A stretch of DNA of 64,000 nucleotides from a virus: the IMG/VR virus record IMGVR_UViG_3300027779_003464, positions 1 through 64,000 of that record; one strand, 5' to 3'. The position numbers and the translations under genes are program-made. Position 1 is the first letter of the stretch. Every line of letters starts with the position of its first letter. This document shows, piece by piece, positions 8,486 to 14,701 of this stretch. Below the pieces are notes generated by a model. The model did no database searches. It was not told the origin of the DNA and saw nothing but the letters and a program-made list of their open reading frames with translations.

Positions 8486-8740
8486 ATGACAAACTTTAAT
8501 CAATTCGAAGAGCGTGTAGCTCTAGTAAAATCTGAAATCTTTAATGAGATTGACAGATTAGTAGAAGAAATGAAAATCAGCGGAGACGTTGAAAAATTTT
8601 ATGAGAAAGGTGTTAAAAGCGCTGGCGGTAGACTTAGAAAAAATCTACAGCTTATTAGAAAAGCGATTCATCACCCAACTAATAGAAATAAAATGGCTTC
8701 AATTCAAGACGCTGCTAAAGAACTAAGATCAAATATCTAA
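8486..8740 (+). CDS. Histone H1-like small DNA-binding protein
   Basis: This 84-residue protein has an N-terminal helical part with acidic residues, then the basic segment YEKGVKSAGGRLRKNLQLIR. That segment resembles the repeated basic helix of Bacteroidetes histone H1-like (Hc1 family) proteins, where KAAG and RARK motifs recur. Such proteins bind DNA and shape the nucleoid. Here it could organise phage DNA or act on the host chromosome. A strong terminator follows 26 nt downstream, so it ends the transcription unit. The family match is by eye only. Confidence 0.5.
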   Translation: MTNFNQFEERVALVKSEIFNEIDRLVEEMKISGDVEKFYEKGVKSAGGRLRKNLQLIRKAIHHPTNRNKMASIQDAAKELRSNI

Positions 8741-8765
8741 TATAGTATATTAGAATATATCTTAA

Positions 8766-8803
8766 GATTAAAAAAGGATAGCGAAAGTTATCCTTTTTTA
8801 ATC
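8766..8803 (+). terminator. Rho-independent terminator after the H1-like gene
   Basis: A perfect 15-bp stem pairs 8766-8780 with 8789-8803 around loop GCGAAAGT. The right arm carries a run of six T residues. Confidence 0.85.
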
Positions 8804-8815
8804 ACTAAATGAAAC

Positions 8816-8832
8816 CTTACTAAGAAAGTAAG
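8816..8832 (+). promoter_or_regulatory. Small hairpin in the leader of the ssDNA-binding protein gene
   Basis: CTTACT (8816-8821) pairs with AGTAAG (8827-8832) around loop AAGAA, 40 nt before the start of the gp32-like gene. T4 gp32 represses its own translation by binding its mRNA leader, so an operator role is possible but unproven. Confidence 0.25.
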
Positions 8833-8872
8833 TACAATAAACTAAAATTATAAACAAAAAAACTTAATTAAA

Positions 8873-9919
8873 ATGACTGACTTTTTCGATTTACCGTCTG
8901 ATACTTTTGTTCAAAAAAGATCAGAGAGACGCACAGATACAAATATCTATAATCCAGATCCAAATTCGTTTAACGGATCATATAAATCTGTATTTAGATT
9001 TGTACCATACATTCACGACAAAACCTTAAGCAAATACACTAAGTATTCTGCAAAATTCTATAATCCTTTAACTAAGGAATCTTTATTTGTAGATTGCCCT
9101 TCAAATGTAGGAAAACCTTCTATATTATGGGACTTAGAGAGAACAATTAGATCAATAAAAGATGAAGAGCCTGAGCTTTATAATCAATTAGATAGATCTT
9201 TTTCTAGATGGTATAGCCATTTCTCTCCTGTATATGTTAAAAAAGATCCACAGAGGCCTGAATTAGAGGGATCTGTTAAAATGTTTAAATTCTCTGCTCA
9301 AATTAATAATTTAATTGAGTCACAAATCAATCCAGAAGAAAATGAGCTTATTGAAACAGCACAGGGAGTCAATCCTTATCATCTTCTTAAAGGAAAAGAT
9401 TTTGTATGTATAGTTGGGAAGAAGACAAAAATATTTAGAGATTGGGGTAAATGTAAATTTATGGAAGAAGTTACTCCCCTTGTATTTAAAGTTGGAGATA
9501 AACAAGTAATTGTTGAAAATAATGAAAAATCCATTAATCTTGTTCAAGAATTTTTAAAGAAAAATACTCCAGTCTTAGATGAGTATAAACATCGAGAATG
9601 GACTGATGATACTTATAATAAAGTTGCAGAGTTTATGATTTCTACAATATCTAATAAGACAATACTTAATATGGTAATAGATAGAAGTAAAGATGAGAAA
9701 ATTAAAACCTTATTGAGAGCAAAATTATCAGGGAAGCCTGTAACTAATTCTACTCCCAAAGTAGAGGATGATTTAGTATTCTCTGGAACAAATAACGAGC
9801 CGTTTGCGAAAGAAAAAGTAGAGACTGCTGCTGCTCCAGCTGCTGCTCCAGTTGCTGCTGCAAAATCTGATAGCACTACTGGAAATGATGATTACGATGA
9901 TTTATTTTCAGACCTATAA
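8873..9919 (+). CDS. 32: T4 gp32-like single-stranded DNA-binding protein
   Basis: This 348-residue protein has the plan of T4 gp32: a short basic N-terminal segment (KRSERR near residue 16), a central DNA-binding core beginning near YKSVFRFVPY, an Ala/Pro linker (residues 314-331, repeated AAAP) and a very acidic tail ending DDYDDLFSDL. T4 gp32 also has an acidic tail, which recruits polymerase, helicase loader and recombination proteins. It coats ssDNA during replication and recombination. It has its own transcription start region after a terminator and is followed by a small acidic gene and rnh. The core is diverged; the call rests on architecture, tail and neighbours. Confidence 0.78.
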   Translation: MTDFFDLPSDTFVQKRSERRTDTNIYNPDPNSFNGSYKSVFRFVPYIHDKTLSKYTKYSAKFYNPLTKESLFVDCPSNVGKPSILWDLERTIRSIKDEEPELYNQLDRSFSRWYSHFSPVYVKKDPQRPELEGSVKMFKFSAQINNLIESQINPEENELIETAQGVNPYHLLKGKDFVCIVGKKTKIFRDWGKCKFMEEVTPLVFKVGDKQVIVENNEKSINLVQEFLKKNTPVLDEYKHREWTDDTYNKVAEFMISTISNKTILNMVIDRSKDEKIKTLLRAKLSGKPVTNSTPKVEDDLVFSGTNNEPFAKEKVETAAAPAAAPVAAAKSDSTTGNDDYDDLFSDL

Positions 9920-9946
9920 TAAATATTTATAAAAAAACCAATTAAA

Positions 9947-10321
9947 ATGGCGAAAAACAAAAATTTAAAGAAAGTAGAAGATGATTCTACTGAAGATGTA
10001 ATGGTAAAAGAAGCTGGTGAACAAAGACCTAATCAAAAAGAAGCTCCCGATGCACCTGGAACTCCTGAAGATTCAAAGAAGGGACATGTTTTACTAGGTA
10101 CTATTTCTTATCAAAGTTTAGAAGATTACGAGAAATTTCTTAATAATTTAGATATAAATCAATCTTTATTCGTTTTAATATCAGGATGTGGATTCGCACA
10201 ATCTAGAGGAGCATATAGTTTAGAAGAATCTGAGCTAATATCTAGAGCTATAAAGACTATCAAGAAAACATCTGATTCCTCTCAACCGGCCAAGGATATT
10301 GCCAAGGAGGATAAAGAATAA
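9947..10321 (+). CDS. Small hypothetical protein between gp32 and RNase H genes
   Basis: I do not recognise this 124-residue protein. Residues 1-50 are charged and rich in Lys, Glu, Asp and Pro, and probably disordered. Residues 50-110 look like a small folded domain (GHVLLGTISYQSLEDYEKFL, then SLFVLISGCGFAQSRGAYSL), followed by a charged tail. It follows the ssDNA-binding protein gene by 27 nt; an AATAAATATTTATAAAAA stretch in that gap resembles the late motif. Its position suggests a replication accessory role, but no motif supports one. Confidence 0.6.
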   Translation: MAKNKNLKKVEDDSTEDVMVKEAGEQRPNQKEAPDAPGTPEDSKKGHVLLGTISYQSLEDYEKFLNNLDINQSLFVLISGCGFAQSRGAYSLEESELISRAIKTIKKTSDSSQPAKDIAKEDKE

Positions 10322-10336
10322 AATTAAAAATGATAA

Positions 10337-11476
10337 ATGGATTTTGTTATAGATGGAAATGCATACTTAAATGTAGCACTAAGTGTTACAAGATCTATCC
10401 TTTATAAAGACAAGGGAGTAGGTAAAAAGTACTACGTCAATGATATTTTTAATGAAGGAAAACTTATTTTAAAGGAAGAAGTCAAGCTTCAATTCAAAAA
10501 ATTCTGTATAAGTTACTTAGGATCACTAATTGCGCCTGTTGGAAATAAACTCGAACAGGTGCATTTAGTGTTCGACTCAAGAAGTTGGAGAAAAGAATAT
10601 ATTACTAAAGCTTTTGAAAAAAATATATTTGATTCAGAAGTTGCTCCAGTAAAATTTGAGTATAAGGGAAACAGAAAAAGAGACGATAAAATATATCTAT
10701 TCTTTGAATATTTTCAAAAAGAAATAATTCCAGCTTTAGTAAGAGAAACTAATATAACTTATTACAGAATACCTGGAACAGAGGGAGACGATATCATTGC
10801 TTTTCTATGTGAAAGACTAGAAAATGATATACTAGCATATACAGTAGATGGAGATCTAAAACAATTAGTATATAATAAAGATAAAAATATTATTTTAATA
10901 TATCCTAAGCAGATGTCAAAACATAAGAAGGTATTTGTTCCTAAGGAATTACACCCAGATTTAGCTGATGACGAGGATGATAATTTCTTTTCTTTAACAG
11001 AATCTCATATAATAGAACCATCAATGTCTAGAACTATAAAGGTTCTAAAAAATAAAGATTATTTTGAATATGTAGTAGACCCAGTCACAGAAATATTTAC
11101 TAAAATACTAAGGGGAGACAAAAAGGACAATATTCCTAAGATTTATAAAATGACTCCAACTAAAACTAATAAATTAATATTAGACATCAAAAAAGATTAT
11201 GGAAATAGTGCAATCGATCTACTTGATGTTTTAGATAAAGATTTTATTAGTTATGTTGTTGAAAAAATAAGTATCCTAAATAAGATAACTGATCTTAATA
11301 AATTACATAATATTCAAAAACATTTTATATTTAATTCTAAAATAATAAGACTATCTTCTAGTCTTTTTCCTGAAAAAATAAAAAAATCTTTAGAAAATGA
11401 CTTGAAAAGTAAAACCTTTTTGCAGTTCGATAATAAAAGATTTAGTACTATAAAAAATAATATATCATTAATATGA
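10337..11476 (+). CDS. rnh: T4 RNase H-like 5'-3' exonuclease (FEN-1 family)
   Basis: This flap-nuclease family enzyme removes RNA primers from lagging-strand fragments. Metal-binding acidic motifs appear in order: VIDGNAYL (Asp6), LVFDSRSWRK, EGDDIIAF (about residue 149), YTVDGDLKQL (about 171) and LRGDKKDNIP (about 262), which leads into the helix-hairpin region. The 379-residue length is slightly above that of T4 RNase H. An ATG nine bases upstream hits an immediate stop, so the ATG at 10337 is the start. Its end overlaps the GroES gene start by 4 nt (ATGA), suggesting translational coupling. Confidence 0.85.
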   Translation: MDFVIDGNAYLNVALSVTRSILYKDKGVGKKYYVNDIFNEGKLILKEEVKLQFKKFCISYLGSLIAPVGNKLEQVHLVFDSRSWRKEYITKAFEKNIFDSEVAPVKFEYKGNRKRDDKIYLFFEYFQKEIIPALVRETNITYYRIPGTEGDDIIAFLCERLENDILAYTVDGDLKQLVYNKDKNIILIYPKQMSKHKKVFVPKELHPDLADDEDDNFFSLTESHIIEPSMSRTIKVLKNKDYFEYVVDPVTEIFTKILRGDKKDNIPKIYKMTPTKTNKLILDIKKDYGNSAIDLLDVLDKDFISYVVEKISILNKITDLNKLHNIQKHFIFNSKIIRLSSSLFPEKIKKSLENDLKSKTFLQFDNKRFSTIKNNISLI

Positions 11477-11772
11477 AACCACTATACGAAAGGATATTAA
11501 TTAAGCCTTTAGAAAAAGAAACAACAACTGCACATGGAATAATGCTTCCAGAAAAAGCAGTAAAGCGACCAAACTTAGGAATAGTAATAAAAGCTGGGCC
11601 TGGAACAAAACATCAGCCAATGGCAGTTAAAGAAGGAGACAAAATTATATGCAACCGATTTGCAGGAGTAGATATGATGTATAAAGGAGAAAAGCACTAT
11701 ATTGTAATGGCAAATGATGTAATTGCGATACTAGATTCATTTGATGATGTAAACCTGGAGGAATACGAATAA
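11473..11772 (+). CDS. groES: GroES-type co-chaperonin
   Basis: The 99-residue product reads as a true GroES rather than the diverged T4 gp31. It has LYERILIKPLEKE at the N-terminus, the mobile-loop region (TTAHGIMLPEKA, whose hydrophobic IML would contact GroEL), G-x-V-x-x-A-G-P-G, VKEGDKIICNRFAG and the C-terminal IVMANDVIAIL strand. It would cap host GroEL to fold phage proteins, as T4 gp31 does for the major capsid protein. It overlaps the rnh gene by 4 nt and is followed closely by two tiny genes. Confidence 0.93.
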   Translation: MKPLYERILIKPLEKETTTAHGIMLPEKAVKRPNLGIVIKAGPGTKHQPMAVKEGDKIICNRFAGVDMMYKGEKHYIVMANDVIAILDSFDDVNLEEYE

Positions 11773-11774
11773 AG

Positions 11775-11882
11775 ATGGTGACTGCTATAATATTACATAC
11801 TAGTCTATATCTATTCTTTTTTGCTCTAGGATATAAGATTGGAAGAAAAGTAGAAAAATATGAAAATAACCAAAAACAATAA
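11775..11882 (+). CDS. Small single-pass membrane protein (35 aa)
   Basis: This short frame begins 2 nt after the GroES stop. It encodes a hydrophobic segment (about residues 4-20, with LYLFFFALGY) followed by a basic, charged tail KIGRKVEKYENNQKQ, so one transmembrane helix with a cytoplasmic tail is predicted. Tight spacing on both sides (5 nt to the next ATG) supports expression. Function is unknown; a similar 46-residue protein is encoded at 29526-29666. Confidence 0.5.
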   Translation: MVTAIILHTSLYLFFFALGYKIGRKVEKYENNQKQ

Positions 11883-11887
11883 TATAT

Positions 11888-12103
11888 ATGTTACCCGAAT
11901 TATTTGACATGCTGGAGTCAGACTGTCTAGCACAGATTAAAAAAGCTAAATTAAGCCTAGAATTACTAGGAAACAAATCATCAGGAATTGGAGATCATTC
12001 GACTACTGATTTCTATAAAAATGCTAATGACGCACTATCTAGCTTAGCTGATGCAGAGGATAAAATAGATTGCCTATATAAGAATTATCCAAAAATATTA
12101 TAA
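11888..12103 (+). CDS. Small hypothetical acidic helical protein
   Basis: This unrecognised 71-residue protein is predicted to be helical, with many Leu, Asp and Lys residues and two Cys. It follows the small membrane protein by 5 nt and precedes the Ro-like gene by 64 nt, so it probably ends the rnh-groES unit. No motif was seen. Confidence 0.5.
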   Translation: MLPELFDMLESDCLAQIKKAKLSLELLGNKSSGIGDHSTTDFYKNANDALSSLADAEDKIDCLYKNYPKIL

Positions 12104-12167
12104 AATAAATTAAAACCTTCCCATAAGGTGCAGTATTAGATATAATCGTTAAAACAATATTACTATT

Positions 12168-13607
12168 ATGAAATTTATGGAAGCTTTAAAATCAAAAAAC
12201 AAAGAGACTGAAAATGGGATGCCTACTAATTCCACATCTCTTAATAATTGTCTAGATCTATTCTTTAGATCAGGTGCAATGAGAGCATCTTCTCCTATTG
12301 AAATAAACACACTTATCACTAAAGCATTTTCTGAAGATCCTGCCAGGGCAATAAAGATATTATTCTGGGTAAGGGATATTAGAGGAGGAGCAGGAGAAAG
12401 AAGATTCTTTAGAGTATCAATGAGACACCTATCTAGTTTATTTCCTAATAAAATGTCTAAGGTCTTACCTTTAATTCCAGAATATGGAAGATGGGATGAC
12501 CTAGTGTCCCTTGAAGGGACTAAAGTAGAAAGACAAGTATTACTTATTATAGAGGGAGCTTTGTTAAACGAGGATGCCCTATGTGCTAAGTGGATGCCTA
12601 GAAAGGGAACGTTTGCTAATAAACTTAGAAAATACTTAGGGTGGTCGCCAAAACAATATAGAAAAAAATTAGTTGAATTAACTAAGGTTGTTGAAACACA
12701 AATGTGTGCCAAAGAGTTTGATAAAATAGAGTATTCTAAGGTTCCTTCTTTAGCTATGTCTAGATATGGTAGAGCATTTATAAAAAATGACGAGAATAGA
12801 TTTGGCGAGTATGTAAAAGACTTACTTGATAATAAAGATGGAGTTAAAATTAATGCCGGAGCCGTATATCCATATGATGTAATAAAAGGAATGAGAGCAG
12901 GAAATGAAGCATCTCAATCTCAATGGAATAACCTTCCTAATTATATGGAAGAAAATAAAGAAAGAATTCTTCCCCTAGTCGACGTTTCAGCTTCAATGAC
13001 CAGTACGTGCGGTGGAAATCTAACATGTTTAGACGTTGCCTTGTCACTTGGTTTATATATAAGTGAAAGAAACATTGGTCCATATAAAGATCACTTTATA
13101 ACATTTTCTGGAGCACCGGAGCTTCAACATTTATCTGGAGATTTAATGTCAAGATTACAACAATTAGAAACTGCCAATTGGGATCAGAATACTGATTTAT
13201 CTTTAGTATTTGATTTAATATTAAATCAAGCAATAAAACATAATATTTCTACAGAAGAAATGCCAACTCAGTTACTAATACTATCTGATATGGAATTTGA
13301 TGAGGCAGTAGATACTAATTCTGGATGGAGTGAGGAAATTTCAGATTGGAATCCAAATGCACAGGAAATGATATCTAAAAAATATAATGAGGCTGGATAC
13401 CAAGTTCCAAATATTATATATTGGAATATACAAAGTAGAGGTTCAAATATTCCAGTAAAATTTAATGAAGATGGAACTGCTCTAATAAGTGGATTTTCTC
13501 CCTCAATATTAAAATCTATTCTAAGTGGATCTAATATAAATCCATTAGATATAATGGATAATACAATATTTAACGAAAGATATGATAAAATTATTTTAGA
13601 AAAATAA
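12168..13607 (+). CDS. Ro60/TROVE-like RNA-binding protein with vWA domain (DUF2828-like)
   Basis: This 479-residue protein has an N-terminal HEAT-like helical region of TROVE type (residues about 20-230, with GAMRASSPIEINTLITKAF and RDIRGGAGERRFFR) and a C-terminal von Willebrand A domain. That domain starts LPLVDVSASM, which keeps the metal-binding D-x-S-x-S (Asp271), and later has ILSDMEFDEA. Ro proteins bind small structured Y RNAs and misfolded RNAs as a ring; the related DUF2828 family is known in eukaryotes and large viruses. Directly downstream are two related structured RNA elements ending in a terminator, so an RNA partner encoded in cis is plausible. RNA handling during infection is the inferred role. 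Confidence 0.72.
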   Translation: MKFMEALKSKNKETENGMPTNSTSLNNCLDLFFRSGAMRASSPIEINTLITKAFSEDPARAIKILFWVRDIRGGAGERRFFRVSMRHLSSLFPNKMSKVLPLIPEYGRWDDLVSLEGTKVERQVLLIIEGALLNEDALCAKWMPRKGTFANKLRKYLGWSPKQYRKKLVELTKVVETQMCAKEFDKIEYSKVPSLAMSRYGRAFIKNDENRFGEYVKDLLDNKDGVKINAGAVYPYDVIKGMRAGNEASQSQWNNLPNYMEENKERILPLVDVSASMTSTCGGNLTCLDVALSLGLYISERNIGPYKDHFITFSGAPELQHLSGDLMSRLQQLETANWDQNTDLSLVFDLILNQAIKHNISTEEMPTQLLILSDMEFDEAVDTNSGWSEEISDWNPNAQEMISKKYNEAGYQVPNIIYWNIQSRGSNIPVKFNEDGTALISGFSPSILKSILSGSNINPLDIMDNTIFNERYDKIILEK

Positions 13608-13616
13608 TATAAATAT

Positions 13617-13626
13617 ATAAATAAAA
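13617..13626 (+). promoter_or_regulatory. Late-like motif directly before the RNA elements
   Basis: ATAAATAAAA, preceded by another ATAAATA at 13609-13615, abuts the GGG that opens RNA element 1. It matches the motif before late genes here and could drive the RNAs separately from the Ro-like gene. Confidence 0.4.
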
Positions 13627-13681
13627 GGGATAGTTACAGCAAACACTAACTATAGAAATCAAACATCTACAAATCTATCCC
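13627..13681 (+). ncRNA. Structured RNA element 1 of a tandem pair
   Basis: The ends pair perfectly: GGGATAG (13627-13633) with CTATCCC (13675-13681). Right after the 5' arm comes TTACAGCAAACACTA, shared at 13 of 15 positions with element 2. An alternative 7-bp hairpin (ATAGTTA/TAACTAT, loop CAGCAAACAC) would compete with the outer stem. The element lies 20 nt after the Ro-like gene and upstream of a terminator. It could be a Y-RNA-like partner, a 3'-UTR element or a small RNA. Confidence 0.5.
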
Positions 13682-13694
13682 GATTTTTAATTAA

Positions 13695-13746
13695 AGGATT
13701 GCTACAGCAAATACTACTTACATAACTAATATGAAAAGTCAATCCT
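13695..13746 (+). ncRNA. Structured RNA element 2 of a tandem pair
   Basis: AGGATTG (13695-13701) pairs with CAATCCT (13740-13746) over 7 bp. Compared with element 1, one base pair inside the stem has switched from A-T to T-A on both arms, a compensatory change that supports the stem. CTACAGCAAATACTA follows the 5' arm, as in element 1. The pair looks like a duplication under structural constraint. Confidence 0.5.
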
Positions 13747-13753
13747 GTATTAT

Positions 13754-13784
13754 AAAAGAGTAACTTAACGGTTGCTCTTTTTTT
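13754..13784 (+). terminator. Terminator after the RNA elements
   Basis: An 11-bp stem (AAAAGAGTAAC with GTTGCTCTTTT, one G-U pair) with loop TTAACG is followed by a T run. It ends plus-strand transcription of the Ro-like gene and RNA pair. Confidence 0.8.
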
Positions 13785-13790
13785 ATAAAC

Positions 13791-13821
13791 AAAAAAAGGG
13801 AAGCCTTTCAGCCTCCCTTTT
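13791..13821 (-). terminator. Terminator for the minus-strand membrane protein unit
   Basis: AAAAGGGAAGC (13794-13804) pairs with GCCTCCCTTTT (13811-13821) with one mismatch. A and T runs on both sides allow use in both directions; it lies just past the end of the minus-strand gene. Confidence 0.7.
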
Positions 13822-13839
13822 CAATTAAACAATGATACT

Positions 13840-14064
13840 TTACTTCTTGTCGATCAACCTAACCAGTAATATTACTGCTAATAACCCCACAAATCCAGAG
13901 TTTCCTAAAGATTCAATAATTGCGGTTACGTTTCCAATGACATCAACACCAAATACAGGTGCTCCAAAAAGTACTTGAACTAATATTCCAACTGATAACA
14001 GTGTCATAAGAGTTTCTCCTACTCCGTCAAAGAAATTTTTAATCATTTTAAAAATGTTTTCCAT
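13840..14064 (-). CDS. Small two-helix membrane protein, holin-like
   Basis: The 74-residue product has an amphipathic N-terminus (MENIFKMIKNFF), a first hydrophobic segment at about residues 19-35 (LMTLLSVGILVQVLFG), a polar turn, a second hydrophobic segment at about 52-69 (GNSGFVGLLAVILLVRL) and the short charged tail IDKK. Size, two helices and charged tail fit a holin, but many small phage membrane proteins look alike. It lies downstream of the outer-membrane barrel gene on the same strand and ends at a terminator. Confidence 0.5.
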   Translation of the reverse strand: MENIFKMIKNFFDGVGETLMTLLSVGILVQVLFGAPVFGVDVIGNVTAIIESLGNSGFVGLLAVILLVRLIDKK

Positions 14065-14106
14065 CTTATTTTGATTTTTTTTGGTTTTGGCATTACTACC
14101 ACTGAC

Positions 14107-14523
14107 TTAAAATTTAAGCCCGAATCCAAGAGTTAGATTAGTGGTTTTTAAACCAGAATCATAAATAACCTTTGGATCTACGAAAATACTTTCATTATGA
14201 AATGAGAACATTTTGCCTACTCCCAGTTTAAGACCTTCCGTAGAAAATCCATCACTTTCGATGCATGCAAAGTACTCATTCCAAAAGTATCTCGCGGTAA
14301 AATCTAAATCTAGATCAGCACTCGAGTCAGCCTGTGCAACTGAACATCCAACAACTAAGTTGTTTGTAAAGCCATATCCTACAGTAGGACTAACCGACCA
14401 GTCGGTCCACGAAACATTCCCGATGTCTCCTGTTCCAACATACCAATCACCTTTTGCCTGACCGTTTGATGTATAGCAAACTGCTAACATACAAACTAAT
14501 AAGCTCAAAAAGAATTTTTTCAT
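14107..14523 (-). CDS. Outer-membrane beta-barrel protein with signal peptide
   Basis: The protein begins with a clear secretory signal (MKKFFLSLLVCMLAVCYTS, likely cut near SNGQA, as in Bacteroidetes). The remaining 115 residues alternate polar and aromatic or small residues in short strands separated by turns (VGYGFTNNLVVGCSV, LDFTARYFW, LTLGFGLKF) and end in Phe, the typical last residue of an outer-membrane barrel. Its length suits an eight-strand barrel. It would insert into the host outer membrane, where it could block receptors against other phages or change permeability; that role is inferred. Confidence 0.7.
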   Translation of the reverse strand: MKKFFLSLLVCMLAVCYTSNGQAKGDWYVGTGDIGNVSWTDWSVSPTVGYGFTNNLVVGCSVAQADSSADLDLDFTARYFWNEYFACIESDGFSTEGLKLGVGKMFSFHNESIFVDPKVIYDSGLKTTNLTLGFGLKF

Positions 14524-14664
14524 TTGTTACTTGATTTTTTTAATTTAGAATCTAAAAACACATAAATCTGCTACGAGTTTCTAAACCCTATTGCGCATAA
14601 TTGTTAATTACGCATTTGTAAAACAATAAAAAATTGGGATAAACAATTTGATTTTTTTAAAAAA

Positions 14665-14694
14665 AAAGGAGAAAACCGCTAGGCTCTCTCCTTT
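14665..14694 (-). terminator. Terminator after the tail sheath gene
   Basis: AAAGGAGA (14665-14672) pairs with TCTCCTTT (14687-14694) over 8 bp. A long A run on the plus strand supplies the T run for minus-strand transcripts leaving the sheath gene, whose stop is at 14702. Confidence 0.7.
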
Positions 14695-14701
14695 AGTTTT
14701 T

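Noticed and set aside
12113-12127. Terminator before the Ro-like gene
   Set aside because: ACCTT/AAGGT forms only a 5-bp stem without a T run; too weak to call.
13627-13746. CRISPR-like repeat or tRNA-like element
   Set aside because: There are only two related elements, they differ in their stems, and no cloverleaf or spacer structure is present.
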